Shown in pieces: positions 26,790 to 36,192 of a stretch of 64,000 bases of DNA. Position 1 is the stretch's first letter, and every line of letters starts with the position of its first letter. The notes below the pieces were generated by a model. That model saw nothing but the letters and a program-made list of their open reading frames with translations. It was not told the DNA's origin and ran no database searches. The stretch is from Gorillibacterium massiliense (GTDB lineage: Bacteria; Bacillota; Bacilli; Paenibacillales; NBRC-103111). A program made the position numbers and the translations under genes. The DNA lies in assembly GCF_000455485.1 (NCBI RefSeq), contig NZ_CBQR020000149.1:61190-125189 (forward strand), written 5' to 3'.

Positions 26790-26817
26790 AAATTGGCCAT
26801 ATTTTGTTTGTTGAAAC

Positions 26818-26862
26818 AAAATAGCCTCCAGCCAATGGAGCATTGGATGGAGGCTATTTACT
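26818..26862 (-). terminator. Strong hairpin terminator behind a gene remnant
   Basis: AATAGCCTCCA / TGGAGGCTATT plus an inner CCAATG / CATTGG gives a near-perfect stem; on the minus strand it runs into TTTTG and further T. It lies 25 nt after the stop of the remnant at 26887 and so probably once served a complete gene there; today it would end HAD transcription. Confidence 0.75.
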
Positions 26863-26886
26863 ATTTTGACAATAGTTGGCGAATTC

Positions 26887-27003
26887 CTATGCCAACTCTA
26901 TCACTGCCATCTGGTGATTATCCAGATAAGGCACGGTGTAGCGGAGTTCGCCGCCGCTGTGACGGTGAACCGCAGCTCCTTCATCGACGGAGCCAACTTT
27001 CAA
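26887..27003 (-). pseudogene. Probable 3' remnant of a deleted gene
   Basis: A 38-codon frame in the minus direction (…GGELRYTVPYLDNHQMAVIE…) ends in TAG 25 nt before a strong terminator. The sequence reads like the closing beta-strands of a glycoside hydrolase or similar enzyme. It begins at the stop of the HAD gene with no ribosome site of its own, as if the HAD gene had replaced the 5' part. A short coupled peptide is an alternative. Confidence 0.35.
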
Positions 27004-27641
27004 ATGCTTTGGAGACTAAGAAGAGCAAGGATATCTTTCGGATGCGTAAACTTATATTTAGCTGGAATAGCCTCAGGCTGCCTGCATCCCCACAGCGCCA
27101 ATCCAAAGTCTACCCCAGCGTCTCGGGCACATTCATAGTCATAGATGGTATCGCCGATGTAGATCGAGGCTTCAGCCTGTGCTCCTGAAATCTCAAGAAA
27201 CTTAAGCAAGGGTTCTGGGTGGGGCTTATGCAGCTTCGTATCATCTGCGCATACAACATAAGGCAGGTTACGAATGAGTCCAAAGGGGACCAAATCATAG
27301 ATGAACTCTTGTGTTGTTTTGGACGTCACAACCCCAGTACGAATGGATTGCTCCCTTAGATCGGTAAGCAGCTCCTGAATACCGTCGTATACGTCAATGG
27401 TATGTTGATAATCCCTCATCAGATCAATCCAGCATTTATTCGCATGGTCAACGTCTTCAATACCGAGTTGGCGCAGAGACACAGCCCCCGGAATCCCGAG
27501 GGCAAACACTAACTCCTGCTGGTTCATTTCCCGATTATATTGACTCCTGAGCAGCTCCTGCAACGATCCCAAAATCGCTTGTTCTGTATTTAATAGCGTG
27601 CCGTCAACGTCAAAGATAAAGGTCGTGTACATGAATCTCAT
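27000..27641 (-). CDS. HAD-superfamily hydrolase (phosphoglycolate-phosphatase-like)
   Basis: The 213-residue protein carries HAD motif I FDVDGTLLNTE (Asp nucleophile near residue 10), motif II VVTSK, motif III Lys in KLHKPHPEP and motif IV IGDTIYDYECA, with a small helical cap after motif I. These are subfamily I phosphatases acting on small phosphorylated compounds. GGAGGAAGG lies before two possible ATGs, at 27641 and 27632. It follows the LacI-family gene by about 60 bp on the same strand and may be its partner, for example clearing a sugar phosphate. Confidence 0.88.
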   Translation of the reverse strand: MRFMYTTFIFDVDGTLLNTEQAILGSLQELLRSQYNREMNQQELVFALGIPGAVSLRQLGIEDVDHANKCWIDLMRDYQHTIDVYDGIQELLTDLREQSIRTGVVTSKTTQEFIYDLVPFGLIRNLPYVVCADDTKLHKPHPEPLLKFLEISGAQAEASIYIGDTIYDYECARDAGVDFGLALWGCRQPEAIPAKYKFTHPKDILALLSLQSI

Positions 27642-27704
27642 CCTTCCTCCGCATGAGTAGAAATAATCTCTACCCGTATGCTAAAGTATGAAATCCATTC
27701 CAGG

Positions 27705-28658
27705 TCAATAGCAAGATTGACGCATGATGAGGCGATAAGGGATCTCTACCTTATCCTTTGATTTCTCAATGGTAAGGTCAAAAGCCTGTTCGCCGACTTT
27801 TACCAATTGATGATCTACCGTAGACAAGCGCAGCCCGATTCCAACAGGCTGATTCTCTTGGCCGATGATCGCCAAATCCTCCGGAATCCTGAGCTGCATG
27901 CTCCTTGCGTGCTGATAAATGCCTGCTGCGACCTCGTCGCCGTTTGCATAAACGGCGGTTGGCCTACACTCCAAATCCAGCAATTGTTTTGCTGCTCTTT
28001 CCCCGTCATCAATGCTGTAGCAATCCCTAATATGATAAGCCGAAGGCAGGTTGCCGAAAACTTGCCGGTACGCTTTTATCGTCAACTGCGTGCTATTGCT
28101 TTCTTCTCCTCTTGCCGTCATGAATGCGACCCGCGTATGCCCTTTATCCTTTAATAGCTGAAACGTGTCTATAAAAGATGCATATCGGTCCATGTAGGCA
28201 CAGCCGATTTCAGGATGATCTGTGTATTCGCACGCGACGATCGTTCCGTACTTGGCATAGGGCACAATGGCACTCCAAGCGTTGGAACGGGAAGTAATGA
28301 TGATTCCGTCCAGTTGTTTATTTTTCAGCATCGCCAAGTAGCTGAGTTCTTTTTCTGGATCATACTTCGTAGGCAGAACCGTCACGGTATAATCGCGCTC
28401 GACCGATCGATTAAGGACGCCGTGGAGCAGTTGGTCAAAGGCTTGATTGTCATTGAACGGCATAATCACGCCGATGCTTCTCGTTTCCTTCCGTATTAAA
28501 TCGACGGCCGAGCGGTTTGGTGCGTAGTCCATTTCATCAATCACGTGCTGTACGGCTGCCCGCTTCGATTCGGATACATAAGGATGGCGATTCAAGACTC
28601 TCGATACGGTCGATACGGAAACTCCTGCGCGTTTTGCAATCTCATTGATATTTGCCAC
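27705..28658 (-). CDS. LacI-family transcriptional regulator
   Basis: The 317-residue protein begins with the classic LacI DNA-binding domain (NINEIAKRAGVSVSTVSRVL) and continues with the sugar-binding domain ending in a DHQLVKVGEQAFDL segment typical of the family. I place the start at the GTG (28658), 9 nt after GGAG; an ATG three codons earlier directly abuts that site. The HAD gene follows on the same strand, and a sugar transporter starts divergently 490 bp away. Either could be regulated by it. Confidence 0.9.
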   Translation of the reverse strand: MANINEIAKRAGVSVSTVSRVLNRHPYVSESKRAAVQHVIDEMDYAPNRSAVDLIRKETRSIGVIMPFNDNQAFDQLLHGVLNRSVERDYTVTVLPTKYDPEKELSYLAMLKNKQLDGIIITSRSNAWSAIVPYAKYGTIVACEYTDHPEIGCAYMDRYASFIDTFQLLKDKGHTRVAFMTARGEESNSTQLTIKAYRQVFGNLPSAYHIRDCYSIDDGERAAKQLLDLECRPTAVYANGDEVAAGIYQHARSMQLRIPEDLAIIGQENQPVGIGLRLSTVDHQLVKVGEQAFDLTIEKSKDKVEIPYRLIMRQSCY

Positions 28659-29147
28659 CGTCGCCATCTCCTATATCCCACACTTCAACTTCTAGTCTTG
28701 CGTAGTAAACAAAAAAGCTTCTCACAAGTGCTTTTTTATTCCAGTATAAAGAGCGCATTCGGAAAAAACCATACGCGTAAAAACCGGAGAGTCCATGAAT
28801 GGAGGGCTCTTCTCTGTCGATTCGTCTCAGGAATCGCTCGTTGTGCCAATCAAAAACTCCATGGACATCTCCACCGCAAGGCATTCCCTGTCTCTTGATT
28901 TAAATAGAAGGTATGATAGGAAGAGTCGTCGCCTCTAACTGGGAAGCGGCGACTTTTTTCGGCATGAATGCGGGCGCACTCGGCATAACGGGGATCTCCG
29001 GTCTGTTCCGACGCATATCTTTTGCCACCCCCATTAAAAAAGAAAGCGTTTCAAAATATCCAATCAGAACGATAGATATCCAATCATAGTTGTATAGGCG
29101 TACTTTCCGGTTCCCTTTATGATAGAGACATCGAGGGGGAATGCAGA
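28659..29147. promoter_or_regulatory. Divergent intergenic region between LacI regulator and ABC cluster
   Basis: The 489-bp gap has no gene I can support. It contains an A/T-flanked hairpin (28711-28737, AAAAAAGC / GCTTTTTT), a rightward terminator-like stem of about 11 bp followed by six T (28925-28959), the symmetric element GAAAGCGTTTC (29042-29052), which could be a LacI-type or imperfect cre site, and a TATGAT -10-like box (29118-29123) 24 bp before the permease start with no convincing -35. The terminator-like hairpin suggests a leader RNA or a lost upstream gene. Confidence 0.45.
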
Positions 29148-30041
29148 TTGTTTGCCAAGCTTTATAAATACCGGTGGCAGTACCTGATGATATTGCCGGG
29201 AGTCGTCTTGCTGCTGTTATTTAGCTACATTCCAATGACGGGGATTCAGGTGGCATTCCGTGATTTTCAAATCGGAACCTCCATCTGGACCAGCAAATGG
29301 GTCGGTCTGGATAACTTCAGCTTCCTTCAGGACCCGCATTTTTTAACGGTGGTCAAAAATACGCTCTACATCTCAGTGCTGAAGTTCATTTTCGGCTTTC
29401 CCGCGCCGATTTTGCTGGCGCTTTTGATCAATGAAGTGACCCAGCCGCTGTTCAAACGTTTCGTGCAGTCGGTCAGCTATCTCCCCCACTTCTTTTCCTG
29501 GATTGTGGTGGCGTATATCCTGCAATCTTTTCTGACCCTGGACGGCGGATTGGTTAACGATCTCATTGGAAAAGCCGGCGGTCATCCGATCTTTTTCCTA
29601 GGTTCTACGGAATGGTTTCGGCCCATGATCGTGGCCAGCGGACTGTGGAAGGAGACGGGCTGGAACACGATCCTCTATTTGGCCGCCATCACCACCATCG
29701 ATCCGCAGCTCTATGAATCTGCCAAGGTAGAGGGAGCGGGGAAGCTTTCGCAAATCCGGCATATCACTTTTCCGGGTATCCTGCCAACCATCTCCATCGT
29801 GCTGATTTTGAGCGTTCCCAGCCTGATTACGGTGGGCATGGATCAGATCTATCCGCTGATGAATTCGGCCAACCAAGGGGTCGCGGACGTGCTCGATACC
29901 TATATTCTCCGCAGCGGGTTACAGCAAGGCTATTTCAGCATGGCGACCGCGGTGGGCTTGCTCTCGTCGCTGATCAGCCTGCTCCTGGTCGTCGGGACCA
30001 ATCGTTTGTCCCGTTCGATCAACGGCGAAGGGTTGTGGTAA
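29148..30041 (+). CDS. Sugar ABC transporter permease, LplB type
   Basis: The 297-residue protein has six predicted membrane helices, the N-terminal pattern LMILPGVVLLLLFSYIPMTG of the LplB/YtcP-associated group, and the EAA-loop ESAKVEGAGKLSQIRHITFP. It starts at TTG, 7 nt after GAGGGGG. It is first in a cluster of two permeases, a binding lipoprotein, a YesM/YesN-type signalling pair and a GH2 enzyme. This arrangement is typical of Paenibacillus polysaccharide-use loci. Confidence 0.92.
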   Translation: MFAKLYKYRWQYLMILPGVVLLLLFSYIPMTGIQVAFRDFQIGTSIWTSKWVGLDNFSFLQDPHFLTVVKNTLYISVLKFIFGFPAPILLALLINEVTQPLFKRFVQSVSYLPHFFSWIVVAYILQSFLTLDGGLVNDLIGKAGGHPIFFLGSTEWFRPMIVASGLWKETGWNTILYLAAITTIDPQLYESAKVEGAGKLSQIRHITFPGILPTISIVLILSVPSLITVGMDQIYPLMNSANQGVADVLDTYILRSGLQQGYFSMATAVGLLSSLISLLLVVGTNRLSRSINGEGLW

Positions 30042-30044
30042 GCC

Positions 30045-30941
30045 ATGAGGATAAGTAGAGGAGAAAAAATCGGCCAATTCGTCATCGTCATCCTGCTAGC
30101 TTTGACTTGCCTTTCGGTCCTATATCCGTTTCTCTACATGCTGGCCATCTCCCTGAACGACGGAGTGGATGCAGCCAAAGGCGGAGTGTATTTGTGGCCG
30201 CGCCGTTTGACGTTTATCAATTACGAAATCGTACTGGGCAATCAGGTCATCCGCCACTCGTATCTCATAACCATCGGCCGAACGGTGCTCGGCACCGTCG
30301 GTGGCTTGTTCGTCACGCTTCTGGTCTCCTTCGGCTTGTCCTACCGCGGGCTGCCTTTCCGGACAGGGATTCTCAGCTATATTTTGCTGACCATGCTGTT
30401 CAACGGCGGATTGATTCCGTTCTACATTCAGCTGAACGATCTGGGACTGATCAACTCGTTCTGGGTGTATATTTTTCCGGGACTCTTCTCCGTTTGGAAT
30501 ATGTTCGTCATGCTGAAATTCATCCAGGGCATTCCGGAAGCGCTTGTGGAGTCGGCGGAACTGGACGGAGCCAGTCCGGTGCGGGTATTGTTCCAGATCA
30601 TCGTGCCCCTATCCAAACCGATGCTTGCAGCGCTAGGGCTGTTCACGGCAGTGGGACACTGGAATGATTGGTTCGCCGGCGCTTTCTATGTCACCAAGCA
30701 GAATCTGATTCCGGTGCAGACCTTCCTGCAGCAGCTGCTTTCGGCTTCGGACCTGTCTTCCGTACTCGGTTCGAACAATAACCAGGAAGCGTTGGCCCGC
30801 AGTTCCCAATTGAAGAACATCACGCTCATGTCCATCAAGATGGCTGTCGTCATGGTCAGCGCCCTGCCCATCCTGTGCGTGTATCCGTTTTTGCAGAAGT
30901 ATTTCGTCAAGGGCGTGCTGATCGGCTCCGTGAAAGGCTAA
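30045..30941 (+). CDS. Sugar ABC transporter permease, LplC/YtcP type
   Basis: The 298-residue partner permease has the ALVESAELDGASPVRVLFQI EAA loop and the family's C-terminus (QKYFVKGVLIGSVKG). It starts 3 nt after the first permease's stop. No ATPase gene is present, so a shared MsmX-type ATPase is expected to power the pair. Confidence 0.92.
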   Translation: MRISRGEKIGQFVIVILLALTCLSVLYPFLYMLAISLNDGVDAAKGGVYLWPRRLTFINYEIVLGNQVIRHSYLITIGRTVLGTVGGLFVTLLVSFGLSYRGLPFRTGILSYILLTMLFNGGLIPFYIQLNDLGLINSFWVYIFPGLFSVWNMFVMLKFIQGIPEALVESAELDGASPVRVLFQIIVPLSKPMLAALGLFTAVGHWNDWFAGAFYVTKQNLIPVQTFLQQLLSASDLSSVLGSNNNQEALARSSQLKNITLMSIKMAVVMVSALPILCVYPFLQKYFVKGVLIGSVKG

Positions 30942-31014
30942 TTTCAGGGTATTCGGGTAACCGACTATATACCGGATTTGCAAAAGTATCGATTCCGAAT
31001 AGGGGGTATTCAAC

Positions 31015-32688
31015 TTGAAGATCAAAAAAGCGGGCATGGCCTCTTTGGCTATCGCGGCCATGCTTACGGTGGCGGCATGCTCCGGCTCTGGCGGCACTGC
31101 GAAAAACAGCAGTGAACCGGCGGGAACAGCAGCCGCAAGCGGCGGCGCCGGTTCAACAGATTTCAATCTGTGGCTGGGCTGGACAGCGACTATCAACAAT
31201 GACAGTCTGGTGCAGAAGTATTGGAAGGAAAAAGAGCCCGGTGTGGACGTGAAGCTGGAAACGACCCAAGGCGACGCGATGACGGCGCTCAATCTGAAAA
31301 TCAACACCGGCGGTTTTGAGGATGCGGCGATTTTCGGCCTGAACGATACGGTCAAGAGCGCCATGAACCGCTCCAAACAAATCATGTCCGTCGAGCAGTA
31401 CTTCGATATGCCGGACAAATACCCGGGGCTCGCTTCCATTCCAAAGCAGTACTTGGATAAATTGAAGGATAAAGACGGCCACATCTGGTTCATTCCCACC
31501 TGGTTCGACCAAAATCCTGACAACCCGTGGCCGGGCTGGTCTTCGATCGCCTGGATGGTGCGGACGGACGTGCTGGAAAAAACGGGTATGACCAAAGCGG
31601 ATCTGGCCACCATCGACGGCGTTGAGACGTTCTTGAAAAAAGCGGCGGAGCAAAAGGACGCATCCGGCAAAAATCTGCTTCCTCTCTCCTTCCTGATGGA
31701 CCCCAACGATACGCTGGGTTGGAGCGACGAAGAAGCCATTCTCACCGCCTTCGGTGTAACGACGGCCGGCACGGGCGTCGAGAAAAAGGGTGATAATTTC
31801 GTCTTCGCCTACGACGATCCTAACTACAAAGCCGCCTTCCAGTGGATGAACAAATTGTACCGGGAAAAGCTGATCGATCCCGAAGTCGTAACCAACAAGA
31901 AGGAGCAATATCAGGAAAAGAACAAGGCCGGCCGTGTGGCGATGAACGCGGGCACCTTCTGGAACATCGATACTTCCACTTGGGAGACGCTGGACGGTCC
32001 GACGGCGCCTGGCTGGTATTATGAACCAATTCCTTACCCTAAAGTTCCAGGGGTAGAGAAGGTCGGCATCAACCAAGTCATCAACCCGAATCCGCAATAC
32101 GGCGTCTACATCAGCTCCAAGACGAAAAACCTCGAAGCGATTCTCAAGTTCTTCGACTATACGCTTTCGCCAAAACCAGAACAGCAGCAGGTGGTCAACG
32201 AAGGTCCGGCGGGGCTGTATTGGAACTGGGTCGACCAGCCTCTGGGCAAATGGAAGTTCACCGACGAAACGTATAAAACAGCCCGTAATTCCGGTGACCC
32301 CGCGCAGAAATCGAAGGTGACGCCCGAACTGTATATGACCTCGTCTTACAGCAACGAGTGGTACCCTTGGTGGATGACGGCAGATATCAACAAAGCGGGA
32401 GCTGCAAAAACGATGCAGTACAGCGCGGAAGTCGGTAAAATGGGTGCTGTACGTGTTGCCCAACCCTATGATTTAATCAGTATGAAGCAAGGCGGCTTGT
32501 GGGAGAAGTATTCGCCCGAGCTGGAAAACATCCGCAAGGAATATCGGGGCAAGCTGCTGATGGCTAAAGACGACGCGTCTTTCGATGCCGCATGGAAGGA
32601 CTTCCAGGATGCGCTGGAAAAACGCGCACACTGGAGCGAAGTGAAGCAGGAATGGCAAGAGGTTTACCAGGCTAGCACTCAAAAGTAA
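31015..32688 (+). CDS. Sugar ABC transporter substrate-binding lipoprotein, LplA type
   Basis: The 557-residue lipoprotein starts at TTG after AGGGGGT and has lipobox VAAC (Cys about 22). It is longer than maltose-type binding proteins (about 430 residues) and belongs to the large LplA/YtcQ group that pairs with LplB/LplC permeases. It carries aromatic-rich patches (WFIPTWFDQNPDNPWPGW; TSSYSNEWYPWWM) suited to binding oligosaccharides. The substrate is probably the glycan attacked by the GH2 enzyme downstream. Confidence 0.9.
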   Translation: MKIKKAGMASLAIAAMLTVAACSGSGGTAKNSSEPAGTAAASGGAGSTDFNLWLGWTATINNDSLVQKYWKEKEPGVDVKLETTQGDAMTALNLKINTGGFEDAAIFGLNDTVKSAMNRSKQIMSVEQYFDMPDKYPGLASIPKQYLDKLKDKDGHIWFIPTWFDQNPDNPWPGWSSIAWMVRTDVLEKTGMTKADLATIDGVETFLKKAAEQKDASGKNLLPLSFLMDPNDTLGWSDEEAILTAFGVTTAGTGVEKKGDNFVFAYDDPNYKAAFQWMNKLYREKLIDPEVVTNKKEQYQEKNKAGRVAMNAGTFWNIDTSTWETLDGPTAPGWYYEPIPYPKVPGVEKVGINQVINPNPQYGVYISSKTKNLEAILKFFDYTLSPKPEQQQVVNEGPAGLYWNWVDQPLGKWKFTDETYKTARNSGDPAQKSKVTPELYMTSSYSNEWYPWWMTADINKAGAAKTMQYSAEVGKMGAVRVAQPYDLISMKQGGLWEKYSPELENIRKEYRGKLLMAKDDASFDAAWKDFQDALEKRAHWSEVKQEWQEVYQASTQK

Positions 32689-32748
32689 GAGGCGAAGGAG
32701 CAGCCCCACTGGGGGCGTGCTCCCTTTGCAATTTTTCGGGGAGGGCTT

Positions 32749-34545
32749 ATGAAAGTGAGTCACCGTTTGGAAAAATGGATCATTCATATGACCCGATCCA
32801 TGAAATTGCGGAGCAAAATCGTGCTGCTTTACTGCCTTATCGTCTTCCTGCCGACAGTACTGCTCGGGGCCGGCGCCGGCTATATGACGCTGCATATCGT
32901 GCGGGGTAATTATATGCTGACCGTCAAGGAAGCGGTCCGGCAGAGCGCCCAAAGCATCGAGTTCCGCAAGGAAAGCTATGATCTTTTGGCTACTCGAACC
33001 GCTACAGACGGCGAACTCATCTCCCGGTTGTCCCGGGATTACGCGGATATTTACGACCAATTGGGTACAGTCGAGTACGTGGATCGCTCCTTTTTGTTTA
33101 CGAGCAAATATTTGCCGGGTATCGAAAATTTCCGCATCTATCATACCAACGATACGCTGGTTCAGGATGGCGGACTTTTATGGAAACCGGAGGGGCGCAT
33201 GCTCTCGGGGATGGTCGAACGCGAATGGTATGCGGATAGACTCGCCAGGCCGGAAATCCTGCTGTGGACCAATGCCGCTGACGACAAGACGCGGCTGGTC
33301 GTCTCCCATAAAATCTTGAATACATACGGCGATGTTTACGGCATCGTGTATCTGCTGCTCAACTATAACGAAGTGTTCGCGGATTCCTTCAAGCATCCTT
33401 TTGACGGCGCCGGGGACTTGTACATCGTGGACGAAAACAAACAGATCATCGCTTCCTCGGTACCGGGTGAAATCGGCAGCAGCCTGATCTCATCTTCCTT
33501 GGGCCGGTATTGGCACAGCCCGGAAGAGACGGCGCAAGCGGAAAACGGCAGGATGCTCATTACCCAGGAAATCCGTTCGGGCTGGACCGTTGCCGCTCTC
33601 GTCCGTCTCGACCGTTTGGAGGAGCAATCCACACGGATTCTGTATTCTTTTGTGGGGGGCATCTTATTCTTTCTGCTGCTCTCTGTCTTTCTGATCCGGG
33701 TTCTCCTGAAGAACATCATCTGGCGGATTCGCAAGCTGGGAAGCCGGATGACGGACATTTCCGAGGGGTATTTCGACGCCACCGTGAAAAACCGGGATGA
33801 CGACGAGCTGGGCGAGCTGGAAGTGATGTTCAACTCCATGTCGAGCCGGCTGCGGCTCTTGGTGGAAGAGCAGACCCAAGCTATACTCAAGGAACGCGAG
33901 CTTTCATTCAAAGCATTGCAAGCGCAGATCAATCCCCATTTTATCTATAACTCGCTCAGCCTGATCCGTTGGCGGGCTATGGATTTACAGGATGACGCGC
34001 AGATTCGGACGATCGACGCTTTGACGACGTTTTACCGGCTTGCGCTCCACAACAAGGTGAACGTGACGAGGATCCGTGACGAGATCGAGCACGTGAAGGC
34101 TTATCTGGAGGTTCAGCAATTACGCTATCCCGGCCAAGTGTTTGTGGAATGGGAGATCGAACCTGAGGTTTTGGATTTTTATACCATTAAGCTCGTTCTG
34201 CAGCCGATCGTGGAAAACTGCTACCTGCACGGCGCCATTACGAATCGAGGGGACGGCTTTATTCAGATCACGATTGGGCGGATTGGGGATACCGTTCAAT
34301 TTCAAATTTTCGATAACGGCAAAGGGATGGATAAAGAGAAGCTGGAGAAGCTGCGGAACGGAACGTATACCGGCACCCGGAACGGCTTCGGCATGAATAA
34401 TATCCGCGATCGGCTGACGCTTTATTTCGGGCCGGAAGGCCGCCTGGAAGTGGACAGCATGGAGGGAGAGTGGACGATGGTGACCATTCGGATTCCCGTT
34501 TGCGAGGAAAGTCCCGGCATTCAGAGAGGGGAAGGGGCATCATGA
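32749..34545 (+). CDS. YesM-type sensor histidine kinase
   Basis: The 598-residue protein has a first membrane helix (about 23-46), a long extracytoplasmic sensor domain (about 47-290), a second helix (about 297-320), HAMP (about 320-375), a His_kinase domain with the phospho-acceptor His397 in QINPHFIYN and a C-terminal ATPase domain (N-box QPIVENCYLHG, G-box NGFGMNNIRDRL). This matches B. subtilis YesM/LytS-class kinases. It sits between the transporter and its response regulator, so it probably senses the imported glycan or a breakdown product. Confidence 0.93.
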   Translation: MKVSHRLEKWIIHMTRSMKLRSKIVLLYCLIVFLPTVLLGAGAGYMTLHIVRGNYMLTVKEAVRQSAQSIEFRKESYDLLATRTATDGELISRLSRDYADIYDQLGTVEYVDRSFLFTSKYLPGIENFRIYHTNDTLVQDGGLLWKPEGRMLSGMVEREWYADRLARPEILLWTNAADDKTRLVVSHKILNTYGDVYGIVYLLLNYNEVFADSFKHPFDGAGDLYIVDENKQIIASSVPGEIGSSLISSSLGRYWHSPEETAQAENGRMLITQEIRSGWTVAALVRLDRLEEQSTRILYSFVGGILFFLLLSVFLIRVLLKNIIWRIRKLGSRMTDISEGYFDATVKNRDDDELGELEVMFNSMSSRLRLLVEEQTQAILKERELSFKALQAQINPHFIYNSLSLIRWRAMDLQDDAQIRTIDALTTFYRLALHNKVNVTRIRDEIEHVKAYLEVQQLRYPGQVFVEWEIEPEVLDFYTIKLVLQPIVENCYLHGAITNRGDGFIQITIGRIGDTVQFQIFDNGKGMDKEKLEKLRNGTYTGTRNGFGMNNIRDRLTLYFGPEGRLEVDSMEGEWTMVTIRIPVCEESPGIQRGEGAS

Positions 34546-36152
34546 GGGCATTGATTGTCGATGACGAACAAATGCAGATTGAAGGTCTTGTGCACCATAT
34601 CCGCTGGGCTGCGCTAGGATACGAGCCGCCTTTAACCGCCCGTTCGGGCGATGAGGCTCTCGCCGTATTGGCGGAAGCGGATGTCGATGTCCTGATCACA
34701 GACGTCTCGATGCCCGGCATGACGGGCATCGAGCTGCTCGCCAAGTGCAGATCGGACTATCCCAAATTTTCGTCGCTGCAGACGGTGATGATCAGCGGGT
34801 ACGACGAATTCGAATTCGTCCAGGAAGCCATTCATCTGGGGGCGAAGTCGTATGTTTTAAAGCCCATCAAGACGGAGGAATTGGAAGAGAAACTGGTTGC
34901 TTTTCGGGACTCCTTGGAAAAAAAGAAGCGGATGGAGCAGGAGACCGTCATGCTTAGGGAGAAAGTAACCGAAAGCTATGATGTGCTGCAGGAAAGGTTC
35001 GTCAAGGATCTGATCGACGGCTGGATCCATAGCGACGATTTGTTGGACTCTTGGCGCCGTTTGCTTGATCTGCCCGAGGGAGAATGGCGGGCCACGCTCT
35101 TCCTTTTCGGATATGACCGTCCATTCCCCACCGGACCGCAGGATGCCAAGGAACGGATCGTGCTCAGCGAGGCGCTCCTGAATGCCGTAAAGCTGGTCAT
35201 GTCCGGGTATCCCGGAACGTATATCGGGAAAACGGGAGCGGACGAAGCGGCGGTTATTCTGCTTAACGCGACTCCCGCGGACCGGGTGAAACTTGAAAAA
35301 CAGCTTGCTTTCGTGCAGGATGTCCTCAAGGAGCAGCATAACGCTTCCGTCACCGTGGGGGTGAGCCGGGAATGCCGAACATGGCCGGATATCCCGCAGC
35401 TTTATAAAGAAGTGCGGCACATGATGGCCGGGGCTAGAATGGCGGGGAACGGGCAAATCCTGCATTTTGACCGGTTCGATATGAACGAGTACCATGATTT
35501 TCGGCTGCGGGAGGAATACATTCCGGAAATCGTCAAGCTGGTGAATGGCGGAGAGGATGAGAAAGCCGCTGCTTACTTGGATCATGCACTGGAGAGGATA
35601 TTGGAAAGGCAGCCCGTATCGTTTTCCTACGTTCAGGCGTTCGGCATGGGGCTGCTCAGCGAATTGGCGCGAAAAGGAAAGCAGGCGAAAGAGTCCGATG
35701 CTGAAATGAATGTCCTGATGTGGCAGAAATTGATCAATTGCACCGGTACAGAGGAGGTACGGGGAGTCGTCCTGGACTACCTCATGCAGGTATCCCGATT
35801 GAAGGAGCAGGATCAAACCGCCGGGCAGCATCATTTAATCCAAAAGGTCGCCCGTTATCTGGAGGAGAATCTGCAGGATAACGTAACGGTGAAGCAGCTT
35901 TCCGAACAGTTCCATCTGAATTCCAGCTACCTGAGCGTTCTTTTCAAAAAAGAAATGGGCCGGACCATCTCCGACTTCGTGCAGGAGGCGCGGATGAACA
36001 AGGCCAAGGAGCTGCTGCGGGACCCAAGCATCAAGGTGTACGAGGTGGCGGAGCAGGTCGGGTTTCAAACGGCGGCTTACTTCACTTTCCTGTTCAAAAA
36101 ATGGACGGGAACGACGCCCCAAGAGTACCGGGACTATCATTATTCCTCGTAA
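34542..36152 (+). CDS. YesN-type response regulator with AraC DNA-binding domain
   Basis: The 536-residue protein has an N-terminal receiver domain (LIVDDEQ; phospho-acceptor Asp54 in LITDVSMPG; Lys in KSYVLKPI), a long central region (about 130-430) and two AraC helix-turn-helix motifs at the C-terminus (VKQLSEQFHLNSSYLSVLFK and VYEVAEQVGFQTAAYFTFLF). The ATG overlaps the kinase stop (ATGA), with GAGGGGAAGGGG upstream, so the pair is made together. It probably activates the transporter and GH2 genes. Confidence 0.93.
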   Translation: MRALIVDDEQMQIEGLVHHIRWAALGYEPPLTARSGDEALAVLAEADVDVLITDVSMPGMTGIELLAKCRSDYPKFSSLQTVMISGYDEFEFVQEAIHLGAKSYVLKPIKTEELEEKLVAFRDSLEKKKRMEQETVMLREKVTESYDVLQERFVKDLIDGWIHSDDLLDSWRRLLDLPEGEWRATLFLFGYDRPFPTGPQDAKERIVLSEALLNAVKLVMSGYPGTYIGKTGADEAAVILLNATPADRVKLEKQLAFVQDVLKEQHNASVTVGVSRECRTWPDIPQLYKEVRHMMAGARMAGNGQILHFDRFDMNEYHDFRLREEYIPEIVKLVNGGEDEKAAAYLDHALERILERQPVSFSYVQAFGMGLLSELARKGKQAKESDAEMNVLMWQKLINCTGTEEVRGVVLDYLMQVSRLKEQDQTAGQHHLIQKVARYLEENLQDNVTVKQLSEQFHLNSSYLSVLFKKEMGRTISDFVQEARMNKAKELLRDPSIKVYEVAEQVGFQTAAYFTFLFKKWTGTTPQEYRDYHYSS

Positions 36153-36192
36153 ATAGACAAGTTTCAGGAGAATAGGAGTAGGAGTGATACTA

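Noticed and set aside
31153-32463. 436-codon minus-strand frame opposite the LplA-type gene
   Set aside because: Shadow; no start signal or recognisable domain.
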